64,000 nt of DNA from Myxococcus stipitatus (lineage in GTDB: Bacteria; Myxococcota; Myxococcia; Myxococcales; Myxococcaceae), in contig NZ_JAKCFI010000004.1 in NCBI RefSeq assembly GCF_021412625.1, positions 682,001 to 746,000 of the forward strand, given 5' to 3'. Every line of letters begins with the position of its first letter. Position 1 is the stretch's first letter. Shown here in pieces: positions 21,075-30,193 of the stretch. The notes below the pieces were generated by a model. It did no database searches. It was not told where the DNA came from and saw only the letters and a list, made by a program, of their open reading frames with translations. The position numbers were made by a program, and so were the translations under genes.

Positions 21075-21818
21075 TCAGCCGAAGCGCTCGCGCAGCGCGG
21101 CCGCGTGAGGGCGGCTGAGCGGGAGGGGGTCGGCCACGCCTCGAAGGTACACGTGGCCGCCTCCACCCAGGCCGCGGTCCACGCGCTCGACGAAGGCGAG
21201 GTTGACGAGCGCCGAGCGGTGGATGCGCGCGAAGGACCGCTCCGGCAGCCGGGCCTCCCAGTCCTTCAGCGGCCGGGGTGACAGGACGCGCGCGCCGTCG
21301 GCGGTGACGACCTCCGAGTAGTCCCCCGCGCCGCGCACGCAGACGAGCTGCTCCACGCGCACGAAGCGCGACCTCGCGCCGTCCTCCAGCAGGAGCAGAT
21401 CTCCCTCGGCCAGCTTCTGCCGGCCGGGACCCGGTGTCGGGGCCCCGCGGTCCTGCTCCCGGGGAGCGATTCGACCCAACGTGCGCGCGAGCCGCTCCGG
21501 GTGCACGGGCTTGAGCAGGTAGTCCAGCGCGTTGACCTCGAAGGCCCGCAACGCGTGGGCGTCATAGGCCGTCACGAAGATGACGGCGAGGGGGCACGCG
21601 GGCAGTCGGCCGAGCAGGTCGAAGCCGCTCTCCCCCGGCATCTGCACGTCGAGGAACAGGAGCGTCGGTTGGAGCTCCTCGATGCGCGCGAGCGCGGACG
21701 CGACGCTGTCCGCCTCGCCCACCACCTTCACCCACGGATGGGGCAGGAGCAGCTCGCGCAGCTCGGCGCGGGACAGGCGCTCGTCATCCACGAGCAGGGC
21801 GCGCTGGGGCGTCGTCAT
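21075..21818 (-). CDS. LytTR-family response regulator
   Basis: A 247-residue regulator. The N-terminal receiver domain has the acidic pair in LLVDDE, the phosphoacceptor Asp in LFLDVQMPG, and Lys in LLKPV. The C-terminal LytTR DNA-binding domain contains VRVEQLVCVRGAGDYSEVV and SFARIHRSALVNLAFVERV. It overlaps the end of the sensor kinase gene by 35 nt, so the two are translationally coupled and form one two-component system. LytTR regulators usually control envelope or exported functions; targets here are unknown. Confidence 0.93.
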   Translation of the reverse strand: MTTPQRALLVDDERLSRAELRELLLPHPWVKVVGEADSVASALARIEELQPTLLFLDVQMPGESGFDLLGRLPACPLAVIFVTAYDAHALRAFEVNALDYLLKPVHPERLARTLGRIAPREQDRGAPTPGPGRQKLAEGDLLLLEDGARSRFVRVEQLVCVRGAGDYSEVVTADGARVLSPRPLKDWEARLPERSFARIHRSALVNLAFVERVDRGLGGGGHVYLRGVADPLPLSRPHAAALRERFG

Positions 21819-22893
21819 GGCACTCCTCGACAGGGGATGGAGACCCGGCTGGCAGCTCGACGAGGACGTGGACCCAGCCCTCCGTCTCCGAGGTCGTCAG
21901 TCGGGCGCGCTCCCCGAACAGCTGCGTCAGCCGCTCACGCACGTTGCGCAGGCCGGTGCCCGTGCCGCGAGGGTCCGGTTCCCGGAACGTGGGCGCCCAG
22001 TGGCCCGTGTTGGACACGAGGACGCGGAGCGCCCCGTGTTCCCGGTGCACCCGCACCCGCACCCGCACCGGGAGCACCCCGGAGGCCATGCCGTGCTTCA
22101 CCGCGTTGTCCACCAGGGGCTGGATGAGGAAGGCGGGGACCCTCAGGTGCTCCAGGCCCGGTGCCACGTCCAGGCTCGCGTCCAGCTTCTCCTCGAAGCG
22201 CACCGACTCGATGCTCAGGTAGCTGCGCGCCATGGCGAGCTCCTCCTCCAGCGGGACGTGGGGCGCGTCCGCCTTCTGGAGCGAGAAGCGCAGGAAGTCC
22301 GCCATCTCCGTCACCATCCTCCTGGCGCGGGTGGGGTCCTCTCCAATCAAGGCCCGCAGGGAGCTGAGCGCGTTGAACAGGAAGTGGGGGTGCATCTGGT
22401 GGCGCAGCGAGGCGAGCCGCGCCTCCTGGGCGAGCGCGTCCGCGCGCAGCGCCCGCTCCCGCTCCTCCTGCCAGGCGCGCGCGTGCTTGATTCCGAAGTA
22501 GAGCGCGCTCCAGCCCGTCAGGGTGATGGCGTACTCGAGCGCGAAGCGCGGGACCAGCTTCGGCGCCCACTGGTACGTGCCCGCGTAGAGCCACGCGGCC
22601 CACGCCTCGCCCAGGAGCGCCCAGGCGATGCCCAACACGGTGCCGCCGACCAGCGACCACGCCGCCTGTCGCTTGATGGAGCCGGGGAAGGCGCGGCGGT
22701 AGCCCAGGCGCAGGAGGCTGGTGAGCCCGAGCCCGAACCCCGCGCGCACGCCCTTGGCCATCATCAACCGGAGCTCGCCTCCCTCGGCCGCGACGATGGG
22801 CATGAAGGTGATGATGAGCAGCGCGGCGTACAGCCCCCACCCTCCGAACTGCAACGTCCAGAAGGAGGGGAGCGTGGCCGGCCGGTGTTCCAT
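21784..22893 (-). CDS. LytS/YehU-type membrane sensor histidine kinase
   Basis: A 369-residue kinase starting at ATG 22893 (MEHRPATLPSFW). The first about 160 residues form around four transmembrane helices. The His_kinase domain has the phosphoacceptor in RHQMHPHFLFNALSSLRALI, and the ATPase domain shows PAFLIQPLVDNAVKHG and GTGTGLRNVRERL. This HPHFLFN arrangement is that of the LytS/YehU group, which pairs with LytTR regulators such as the one overlapping its 3-prime end. The long open frame continuing upstream on minus to 26379 is only a GC-rich shadow of other genes. Confidence 0.92.
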   Translation of the reverse strand: MEHRPATLPSFWTLQFGGWGLYAALLIITFMPIVAAEGGELRLMMAKGVRAGFGLGLTSLLRLGYRRAFPGSIKRQAAWSLVGGTVLGIAWALLGEAWAAWLYAGTYQWAPKLVPRFALEYAITLTGWSALYFGIKHARAWQEERERALRADALAQEARLASLRHQMHPHFLFNALSSLRALIGEDPTRARRMVTEMADFLRFSLQKADAPHVPLEEELAMARSYLSIESVRFEEKLDASLDVAPGLEHLRVPAFLIQPLVDNAVKHGMASGVLPVRVRVRVHREHGALRVLVSNTGHWAPTFREPDPRGTGTGLRNVRERLTQLFGERARLTTSETEGWVHVLVELPAGSPSPVEECHDDAPARPARG

Positions 22894-22955
22894 GGGCTTC
22901 AACCTACCAGAGCGACCGGTGCTGTCGCGGCGCCCGAGCACGAGGGCTCCGCCCC

Positions 22956-24095
22956 TCAGCCCCGGCCCTTCAGGGTCGCGCGCAGCGCGGGGCCGAACGC
23001 GCGCATCTCCTCCACCGTGCCCAGCGTCAGGCGCAACGCGGAGATGTTGGCGGGGATGGGGTTGGACGGGACGGTCGCCACGTGGAAGCCATGGGGCGCC
23101 AGCCGGGCAGGCAGGTCGAGCTGGTCCGCGCCGAGCGAAATCCACATGAAGTTGCCGTGCCCCGCGACGTACTTCAGCCCCAGCTCGTCGAGGACGGCCG
23201 ACGTGATGCGGCGCGCCTCCTGGGTGAGCTTGCGCATGCGCGGCACGAACTGCTTGTCGTCCAGGCTGGCCCTCGCCGCGGCGATGGAGAGCGGGTTGGG
23301 CAGGGCCATGCGCCACTGGAACAGCCGCTTGACGACGTCCGGCTGGGCCAGGGCGTAGCCCACGCGCATGCCGGCGAGCCCGTGAATCTTGGAGAAGGAG
23401 CGGACGACGATGACGTTCCGCCCCGCGCGCACCAGGTCCACCATGGAGTTGGCGGGAGAGGGCTCGAGGTAGTGCAGGTACACCTCGTCCACCAACACCG
23501 TGGCGCGAGGGGACACCGACTCGCAGAAGTCGCGCAGCCGCTTCGCGTCGACGATGGTGCCCGTGGGGTTGTTGGGGTTGCACACCGAGACGAGCTTCGT
23601 GCCCGGGCCCACGCGCGCCTCCATGGCATCCAGGTCGTGCGCCAGGTTCGCGTCCAGCGGGACCCGCGTCACCTTGCCGCCCAGCGTCTCGGCGTACTCG
23701 GGCAGCGCGGGGAACGTCAGCTCCGAGCACACCACGCCTCCACCGCCCAGGGCGTACTGCCCGGCCACGGCGGACAGGGCCTCGAGCGAGCCGGCGGTGA
23801 CGAGCACCTGCTCCGGCGCGACGCCTTCCTCCTCCGCGACGCGCTGGCGGAAGGCCTGGAGGGCGTCGAGCGCGGTGTAGCGGCTGCTCAGGTGGACGGA
23901 TTCGCGGATGGCGCGCAGCGCCCCTTCGCAGGGGCCATAGCGGTTCTCGTTCGAGAAGAGCCGGACCGGCTCCGCGCCCGGGCGCGCGCGGGCACCCGGA
24001 GCGGCGAGCGCGAGCCGTGGCCCCAGGGCCAACCCGGCGGTGGTCGCCGCGGCACCTGCGAGAAGATTCCTGCGAGTGGGACTGAAGTCGGACAC
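22956..24095 (-). CDS. Tat-exported HisC-like aminotransferase
   Basis: A 379-residue class I/II PLP-dependent aminotransferase resembling histidinol-phosphate aminotransferase. PLP lysine Lys236 lies in RSFSKIHGLAGMRVGYALA, with the NPNNPTG and LVDEVYLHY motifs upstream of it. The N-terminus SPTRRNLLAGAAATTAGLALG is a twin-arginine signal ending near LALA-AP, so this enzyme is predicted to be exported folded with its cofactor, unlike true HisC. The start is GTG 24095, with GGAGAA upstream. It lies 62 nt upstream of the two-component genes in the same direction and may be co-transcribed with them. Confidence 0.9.
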   Translation of the reverse strand: MSDFSPTRRNLLAGAAATTAGLALGPRLALAAPGARARPGAEPVRLFSNENRYGPCEGALRAIRESVHLSSRYTALDALQAFRQRVAEEEGVAPEQVLVTAGSLEALSAVAGQYALGGGGVVCSELTFPALPEYAETLGGKVTRVPLDANLAHDLDAMEARVGPGTKLVSVCNPNNPTGTIVDAKRLRDFCESVSPRATVLVDEVYLHYLEPSPANSMVDLVRAGRNVIVVRSFSKIHGLAGMRVGYALAQPDVVKRLFQWRMALPNPLSIAAARASLDDKQFVPRMRKLTQEARRITSAVLDELGLKYVAGHGNFMWISLGADQLDLPARLAPHGFHVATVPSNPIPANISALRLTLGTVEEMRAFGPALRATLKGRG

Positions 24096-24190
24096 GGCGT
24101 TTCTCCCCGCGCTGGAGGTGTGGGACGACGCAGCGCGAGCAGGAGGCTAGGGGCGGCGCGCGGCGTGCGCGGTCGCTCATCTGTGAAGCC

Positions 24191-24230
24191 GCACCCGTCG
24201 TCGGTGAGCGGTGCCCGCCGTCGGTGAATG
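24191..24230. repeat. two imperfect 20-nt tandem repeats
   Basis: Units at 24191-24210 and 24211-24230 match at 15 of 20 positions, with GTCGGTGA conserved in both (24200-24207 and 24220-24227). They lie between the divergent aminotransferase and metalloprotease genes. A two-turn spacing suits a direct-repeat regulator site, but no specific protein can be assigned. Confidence 0.35.
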
Positions 24231-24375
24231 ACGGGGACGCGCGAGGGGCGCTGTCCCGGTGAATTGTTTGTTTCCGTGTTTCACAGCTGTTGCCAGGGTG
24301 TGCGGGTAGGGGCACAACGCGCGCGGCGCCCGGCTGGCGGAGCTGTGGCCCCGGACGCCATTCACCGGAGGCGAA

Positions 24376-26424
24376 ATGTCGCGCACTTGGAGCATGGTGG
24401 CCGCCGTGTTGCTCGCGGCCTGTGGCACGCAGGGGTCGAAGTCTTCGCAAGCGCCGGGGCCGGAGGCGGCGGCGCCCGAGGAGACGAGGGAGGGGGAGCT
24501 GGAGGTCCGGGTCGTCGACACGCCCTCGCTCGAGGCGTCGTACCGGGAGTACTTCCTCGTGGAGGGCCGTGAGCGGCGGCCGGTGGAGTTCGCGGGGCGC
24601 GCGCCGGAGGGGCTGGTCAGCGGCGACAGGGTGAAGGTGACGGGGCGTCAGGCCGCGCGCGGGTTCGTGGCCCGGTCGGTGGAGGTGGAGCGGCGCGAGG
24701 TGTCGGCCAGCTCCGGCGCGGGGACGTGTGGGACGACGGGCGTGCAGCGCACCCTGGTCATCCTGGTGGACTTCCCGGGGCAGGCGCGTCCCGCGTGGAC
24801 GCCCCAGGCCATGGAGTCGGTGTTCTTCGCCACCCAGGGCCGGTCGCTGAACAACTACTGGAACGAGGTCTCCGAGGGGCGCACGTCGGCCACCGGCAGC
24901 GTGACGAACTGGTACACGCTCGACCGCGCCTATTCCTGCAACGAGGCGAACGCGATGCGGGATGCCGCCATCCAGGCGGCGGCGGGTGACGTGGACTTCA
25001 CCCAGTTCAACCGCATCTTCGTCGTGCACCCCAACCCTCCGACGCCCTGCTACTACGCGGGGCTGGCGACGCTGTCCTGCTCGTCCCTGGCGACGCCGGA
25101 CGGCACCATCCAGGCCTCCTCGGCGTGGATCGTCGGGAGCTCGGCGCCGACGACCGACAAGATGGTGGAGCTGCTCACGCACGAGGCTGGCCACAACCTG
25201 TCGCTGGACCATGGGCGCACGCGCGACTTCGGGACGGAGCCGCTGAGCTATCTCGGCAGGGCCGGGACCTGGGTCGAGTACGGCGACAACTTCTCGACCA
25301 TGGGCTACTGGAACCTGGGCCACTACGCGGCGCCGCACAAGGCGCGCATCGGCTGGTTGTCGTCGTCGCAGGTGACGCAGGTGGACGGCGTGGGCGGCAC
25401 CTTCACGCTCGCTCCGGTGGAGGGAACGGGTGGGGTGAAGGCGCTCAAGGTCCGCCGGGGGAATGGCAATGACGCGTGGCTGTGGCTGGAGTATCGCCAG
25501 CCGCTGGGCATCTACGACGGGACGCTGAGCTCGCAGGTCTTCGGTGGCGCGCTCATCCACTACGAGGACTCCCTCACGGGAGGCGGTAGCAACCTGGTCG
25601 ACTTCACCGCGACCGAGTCCTGGTTCGACCCGGCCCTGCCCTCGGGGCAGACGTGGAATGATCCGTACAGCAACCTGTCCGTGACGGTGGGCGCGGCGAC
25701 GCCCGCCGGCCTCCCGGTGACCGTCCAGTACCGCCCGTCGGCGTGTGTCCGCGCGGAGCCGCGCGTCGTCGCCTCGACGCTGGAGCCCGTGGTCAACCCG
25801 GGAGCCCGCCCCATCGTCGACATCAGCATCACCAACCGCGACTCGTCGGGCTGCGCGCCGAGCACCTTCCAGCTCGCGCGAATCATCACCCCTCCCTGGA
25901 GCGCCGACCCGCTGAGCGCTCAGCGCACCATCGCCGCGGCGTCGACCGTGGAGTTCGGCCTGCAGTACTACACGCCCTACAGCGCGCCGTTCGGCGAGTA
26001 CCTCGTGGGGGTGGATGTCACGCGCGATGGCCTCACGGTCAGCGGCGCGACGACCATCGACGTCGTCGCGCCGTGCGTCCTGTCCGCGCCCACGCTGACC
26101 TTCCTGCCCCAGACGGTGACGGCGACGGCGGGCTCCGACGTCACGTTCTCCGTCTACGTGAAGAACAACGACTCCGCGACGTGCTGGTGGGCCTGGTACG
26201 ACTTCCTGAACAACGCGCCGGCGGATTGGCCCACGACGTTCTCCGACTACGGCGTGAACCTGCCGCCGGGCGGCGACTTCTCCTTCACCCTGACGAAGTC
26301 CATCCCCCCCAACACGACGCCGGGCAGCTACGTCGTCGACTTCGACCTCTTCAAGGACGAGTACGGCTTCGTGGGCCATGCCACGTCGACGGTGAACGTC
26401 GTCGCGGGCACGTCGCGGCGTTGA
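24376..26424 (+). CDS. metzincin-type metalloprotease, lipoprotein (M6/M11-like)
   Basis: A 682-residue secreted protease. The signal peptide MSRTWSMVAAVLLAAC ends in a lipobox. The zinc site HEAGHNLSLDH at residues 269-279 gives ligands His269, His273 and His279 with Glu270 as base, the extended HExxHxxxxxH pattern of metzincins; the HNLSLDHGR form recalls gametolysin (M11) proteases. Residues about 450-680 contain two beta-sandwich repeats, each beginning with a cysteine (ACVRAEPRVV, PCVLSAPTLT), like the domains appended to exported bacterial proteases. GGAGG precedes the ATG. A role in predatory digestion is inference. Confidence 0.88.
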   Translation: MSRTWSMVAAVLLAACGTQGSKSSQAPGPEAAAPEETREGELEVRVVDTPSLEASYREYFLVEGRERRPVEFAGRAPEGLVSGDRVKVTGRQAARGFVARSVEVERREVSASSGAGTCGTTGVQRTLVILVDFPGQARPAWTPQAMESVFFATQGRSLNNYWNEVSEGRTSATGSVTNWYTLDRAYSCNEANAMRDAAIQAAAGDVDFTQFNRIFVVHPNPPTPCYYAGLATLSCSSLATPDGTIQASSAWIVGSSAPTTDKMVELLTHEAGHNLSLDHGRTRDFGTEPLSYLGRAGTWVEYGDNFSTMGYWNLGHYAAPHKARIGWLSSSQVTQVDGVGGTFTLAPVEGTGGVKALKVRRGNGNDAWLWLEYRQPLGIYDGTLSSQVFGGALIHYEDSLTGGGSNLVDFTATESWFDPALPSGQTWNDPYSNLSVTVGAATPAGLPVTVQYRPSACVRAEPRVVASTLEPVVNPGARPIVDISITNRDSSGCAPSTFQLARIITPPWSADPLSAQRTIAAASTVEFGLQYYTPYSAPFGEYLVGVDVTRDGLTVSGATTIDVVAPCVLSAPTLTFLPQTVTATAGSDVTFSVYVKNNDSATCWWAWYDFLNNAPADWPTTFSDYGVNLPPGGDFSFTLTKSIPPNTTPGSYVVDFDLFKDEYGFVGHATSTVNVVAGTSRR

Positions 26425-26472
26425 CGTGGGCTCCCGGGACGGTCCATCGACCCGTCCCGAGCGTGAGGGCTT

Positions 26473-26503
26473 CGGGAGACCCCGTGTGGCTCAGGGTCTC
26501 CCG
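26473..26503 (+). terminator. hairpin after the metalloprotease gene
   Basis: A 10-bp perfect stem, CGGGAGACCC at 26473-26482 and GGGTCTCCCG at 26494-26503, with an 11-nt loop, 49 nt after the stop of the metalloprotease gene. No T-run follows. Confidence 0.55.
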
Positions 26504-26644
26504 GCCTGGTGCCCTCGATGCCCGGTGCAAGGCGTCAGGCCGCCCTTTGACTCCATGTGTCATCACAATTTCCCAGACCCCAGGAAACTCTTCCCTCCCA
26601 CATCCGAAGATACAGGCATCCCCCACCCGACATGAGGCGATGTC

Positions 26645-28036
26645 ATGGCCCTCGGACCCGTTGGAAGCAGCTCCGCTGAAGCGACCCGCCGGCGCACCGT
26701 CACAGCGCTCCCCCCGCGCAACGAGGTCTCCTCCACCCAGCCGAAGGCCCAGCCCCGCGAGGTGGTGACGGGTTTCGACGCCCCTCGGAAGACGGGGAGC
26801 GAGAAGCTGACGGGGGTCGCGGCGCGGGAGGTCTCCGCCAATCCGGCGGACGGCGCGCCTGCGGACGTGAAGGCCCGCGCGGGGTGGTGGAAGGGGTTGT
26901 CGTCCACCCAGCAGATGCAGGCGCTCAACGCGGACCCGAAGAAGCTGGGGGCCATGGACGGTCTGCCCGCGTCGGTGCGCGACAGCGCGAACCGCATGGT
27001 GTTGAAGAAGGAGATCGACCAGCTCACCGCCGAGGCGAACAAGGCGAAGAAGGCGGCGCTCGACGACCGAAGCATCTTCGACAAGCTCAAGGACAAGGTG
27101 ACGCCGGGCAGCGACGCGGACAAGCCCGCGGCGAGCTTCCTCTCCAAGGAGAAGCAGCGCCAGCTGGAGAACGCGCAGGCGGTGCAGAAGCAGCTGGAGC
27201 GCGTGGACCGGGAGGCGGGAACCGCGCAGCTGCTCGTCTATGACTCCGCCTTCGTGAAGGGCGAGGGCCGCGCCGCCATCGTCGCCGGCAACCTGGACAC
27301 CGCGAAGCACGTGTCCGTGAGCGTCCCGGGCCTCAACTCGGACGTGCGCGACTACATGGACAACATCACCAGCGACGCGCTCAACCTGCGCAAGCAGGCG
27401 GGAACGGCGCAGGGCGAGGTCGCGACGGTGGCGTGGATGGGCTACGACGCGCCGGGCTTCCAGAACGTGGCGTCGGACAACGCGGCGGAGAACGGCGCGA
27501 AGCTGCTCGCCTCGGACGTGGCCGGCATCCGCGCCAGCCGCCAGGGTGACCAGCCCCACCTGACGGTGATTGGCCACAGCTATGGCAGCACCACGGCCTC
27601 CATCGCCGCGGACAAGAATGGCCTGCAGGCGGATGACCTCGTGCTCATCGGCAGCCCCGGCGCTGGGAGCGCCAAGAGCGTGAAGGACTACGACGGGGCG
27701 CTGGCCAACGGCCACGTGTGGTCCGGCTCCGCGAGCCGCGACCTGGTGTCCTGGCTCAACGGCAGCAACCTGCCGGGGGACCCGCTGGGGCAGGACCCCT
27801 CGGAGGACAAGTTCGGCGCGACCCGCTTCACCGCCGAGGCGCCGGACCGCGGCGACAAGAGCAACATCGGGGACCACTCGAAGTACTACCGCGCGGGCTC
27901 CGAGTCCCTGGCGAACCTGGCCGACATCGTCACCGGCAACTACGGCGGCGTGGACCGCGCCCAGCACCGCTACGGCCAGCACGACTGGTACAAGGGCAAC
28001 TGGGTCAAGGACCCGGAGGTCGACCGCAAGCTGTGA
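26645..28036 (+). CDS. DUF1023-type alpha/beta hydrolase
   Basis: A 463-residue protein. The C-terminal half matches the DUF1023 alpha/beta-hydrolase family: VSVSVPGLNSDVRDY, VATVAWMGYDAPG, the nucleophile elbow GHSYGS with Ser312, then LIGSPGAGS and a late histidine near HVWSG. The N-terminal about 200 residues are charged and helical, with a lysine-rich coiled-coil-like stretch (KKEIDQLTAEANKAKKAALD). No signal peptide is visible. GAGG lies 7 nt upstream of the ATG. Such proteins in high-GC bacteria are often secreted by non-classical routes, but the substrate is unknown. A terminator follows at 28070. Confidence 0.85.
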   Translation: MALGPVGSSSAEATRRRTVTALPPRNEVSSTQPKAQPREVVTGFDAPRKTGSEKLTGVAAREVSANPADGAPADVKARAGWWKGLSSTQQMQALNADPKKLGAMDGLPASVRDSANRMVLKKEIDQLTAEANKAKKAALDDRSIFDKLKDKVTPGSDADKPAASFLSKEKQRQLENAQAVQKQLERVDREAGTAQLLVYDSAFVKGEGRAAIVAGNLDTAKHVSVSVPGLNSDVRDYMDNITSDALNLRKQAGTAQGEVATVAWMGYDAPGFQNVASDNAAENGAKLLASDVAGIRASRQGDQPHLTVIGHSYGSTTASIAADKNGLQADDLVLIGSPGAGSAKSVKDYDGALANGHVWSGSASRDLVSWLNGSNLPGDPLGQDPSEDKFGATRFTAEAPDRGDKSNIGDHSKYYRAGSESLANLADIVTGNYGGVDRAQHRYGQHDWYKGNWVKDPEVDRKL

Positions 28037-28069
28037 GTGATTGGCTTCCCCTGGAGCCAGCGGCTTCCG

Positions 28070-28107
28070 CGAGGTCCCGCGCTGTACTGGCGGGGCCTCG
28101 TTGTTTT
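28070..28107 (+). terminator. intrinsic terminator of the DUF1023 gene
   Basis: An 11-bp stem with one G-U pair (28070-28080 and 28090-28100) and a 9-nt loop, followed directly by TTGTTTT. It is the best textbook intrinsic terminator in the window, 34 nt after the stop codon at 28036. Confidence 0.8.
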
Positions 28108-28251
28108 CGGTGTGCACGATTCGCGCCGGAGCCTGGGGGCCCGAGGGCGGTGACAGTGCTGGAGTGTGTTGTGGCTCGGCGCACCGCGTGCTAAGGCGAC
28201 TGCCCTCTGGCGCAGGCCATGGCCGCGTTCGAGCCTGTTTCTCTCCGTTCG

Positions 28252-28296
28252 ATGCCCTTCAAAGATGCACAGCGCTTGTCAGCGCTCGAAGGGCAT
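28252..28296. other. compound hairpin in the intergenic region
   Basis: The region 28037-28376 (340 nt) has no gene. Besides the terminator it holds a nested stem-loop: ATGCCCTTC (28252-28260) pairs with GAAGGGCAT (28288-28296), and inside it AGCGCT (28271-28276) pairs with AGCGCT (28281-28286) around TGTC. It lies 80 nt upstream of the cysteine-rich gene. It could be a leader structure or a small palindromic repeat. Confidence 0.4.
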
Positions 28297-28376
28297 GACC
28301 GTAGAACCCACGCTCGCCACCTTGAGTGAACCGGAAGTGCACTTCAGGGGCTCCTCCTCATCCAGGTCCTTCATCT

Positions 28377-29990
28377 ATGATTGGAAAAGAAGCACGAGGT
28401 CTCCGCCCCCTGGGCCGCCTGTCCAGGGCCCTCCTTCTGGGATTGGGTCCGTTGCTTGCCTGGGTGGTGCTCTTCACCTCGCCAACAACCTGGGCCGCTT
28501 GTGTGGATGGCCAGCGGGAGTCATGTTCGGGCAACGGGTGTCTTGGCACGAGAACCTGTCAGGGGACCTCCTGGGGTGATTGTGAGTTCAATGGCTCCTC
28601 GATGAACTCGTGCTCCGTCTGTGGCCGCTCTGGAACCCAGCTCTGTACGACTGGGGCCTCGCTGGAGGGCGGAGGCGTCCCCATCGCTGGCTCCTGTTCC
28701 GCGAGAGGCGCGGAGCGCTGCAACAGCTGCGATGATGACGAGGATGGGTTGATCGACGAAAACGCCGTCAACGACGGGCCGATGGTGAATGGCCCCTGTC
28801 AGAGCAGCAGCGGGTGCCCGGGAACGAGCACGTGCGTGAACGGGGCACTCCAGTGCGTCTACCAGGTCGGTGCTCGGGTGTCTTGCGGCAGCGCTACGGA
28901 CGTGGTGTGCGCCAACGCAACGGCGGCATGCAAGGCCGACGGCACCCTGGCAGCGTGCCAGTCTCCTACGGTGGGGCCGGAGACCTGCAACGGCTGTGAC
29001 GACGACCACGATGGTGTCGTGGACAACGCGCCGGGGTCGTCCGCGATGCTCCATCGTGCCTGCGAGAGCACCGCAGGCATGTGCCCGGGCTCGATGCAGG
29101 CTTGCATCACGGAGACCGTGAACGGGTACACCACCCGGCGCTGGGGGGCCTGCACTGCGCTTGCGGAGAGCTGCAATGGCCTGGACGATGACTGCGATGG
29201 CAGCATCGACGAGAACGACATCTGCCGGATGGAACAGCAGGTCTGTGCCTGTCAGCCCAGGACCTGCGCTCAGCAAGGCAAGAACTGCGGCTTCATCGAT
29301 GACGGGTGCGGTTGGCCGATGGACTGTGGGACGTGTGGGGCGGGAGCCGTGTGTGGTGGCGGAGGAACCCCGAATGTCTGCGCCGGTATCTGCACGCCTC
29401 TGACCCAGGCCCAGGCCTGTCAGGGCAAGTGCGGAACCGTGTCGAATGGCTGCATGGGCTTCTATGAGTGTGGTGGATGCAATGCCCCTCAGAGCTGTGG
29501 CGGCGGGGGGACTCCGAACGTCTGTGGATGCACACCCTCTCCCTATGCCACGGCCTGCGCGGGAAAGAATTGTGGCTCGGTTCCCGACCTCTGCGGTGGC
29601 AGCCATGTCTGTGGCTCCACGGGCTCCTGTACCTCCCCGCAGACCTGCGGAGGCGGTGGCTCTCCGAATGTGTGTGGCTGCACCATCATCCCGAGCGCGA
29701 CCGCATGCGCGGGGAAGAACTGTGGCTCGGTCAGCAACGGCTGCGGTGGGACCTATGTCTGCGGGAGCTGCTCGGGGGTGAACTCCTGTGGTGGCGGCGG
29801 CACCGCGAACGTCTGCGGATGCACACCGATGAGCGTCGCGGAGGCCTGCGGCGAGCAAGAGTGCGGGTCGGCAACGAACGGGTGTGGGACCAACGTGAGC
29901 TGCGGAACCTGTCTCCCGGGAACGAACTGCAGGGGGGGCATTTGCCAGGGCAATCCCAATGGAGTGTCCGAGGAGCCTGTCTCTCGCTGA
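28377..29990 (+). CDS. secreted cysteine-rich MopE-like repeat protein
   Basis: A 537-residue exported protein; the start at 28377 gives a signal peptide (MIGKEARGLRPLGRLSR, then a hydrophobic run ending TTWA-AC). Three acidic MopE-type units follow at about residues 115, 204 and 265: CNSCDDDEDGLIDE, CNGCDDDHDGVVDN and CNGLDDDCDGSIDE, which probably bind calcium. The C-terminal half is tandem cysteine/glycine repeats of about 50 residues with ACAGKNCGSV and CGGGG(T/S)xNVCGC, four CGGGG units in all. The disulphide count suggests a rigid surface or extracellular protein. It precedes the RHS toxin gene by 200 nt in the same direction, but a functional link is unproven. Confidence 0.88.
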   Translation: MIGKEARGLRPLGRLSRALLLGLGPLLAWVVLFTSPTTWAACVDGQRESCSGNGCLGTRTCQGTSWGDCEFNGSSMNSCSVCGRSGTQLCTTGASLEGGGVPIAGSCSARGAERCNSCDDDEDGLIDENAVNDGPMVNGPCQSSSGCPGTSTCVNGALQCVYQVGARVSCGSATDVVCANATAACKADGTLAACQSPTVGPETCNGCDDDHDGVVDNAPGSSAMLHRACESTAGMCPGSMQACITETVNGYTTRRWGACTALAESCNGLDDDCDGSIDENDICRMEQQVCACQPRTCAQQGKNCGFIDDGCGWPMDCGTCGAGAVCGGGGTPNVCAGICTPLTQAQACQGKCGTVSNGCMGFYECGGCNAPQSCGGGGTPNVCGCTPSPYATACAGKNCGSVPDLCGGSHVCGSTGSCTSPQTCGGGGSPNVCGCTIIPSATACAGKNCGSVSNGCGGTYVCGSCSGVNSCGGGGTANVCGCTPMSVAEACGEQECGSATNGCGTNVSCGTCLPGTNCRGGICQGNPNGVSEEPVSR

Positions 29991-30193
29991 CGGAGCAGGT
30001 GTCGACAGCGAGGCGGCCAGACCGTGGGTGGGTCTCGTGATGACGTGGGTGGAGGGTGGGGCCGCCCTCCGCCCGCGATAGGTTCTTGTGTGGTTTGGCG
30101 CGAAGTCCCCGCTGTGGATGAAGTGGGTATGTCTTCCGTGATGAGTGTACGGGGGAACGTGGGATTGGAATTAAACGGATATTCTCGGTCTTG

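Noticed and set aside
22894..26379. A very long minus-strand open frame extending the sensor kinase upstream to 26379
   Set aside because: Only the part from 22893 downwards encodes the kinase. The rest lies antisense to the metalloprotease and in the wrong frame of the aminotransferase, with no recognisable domain.
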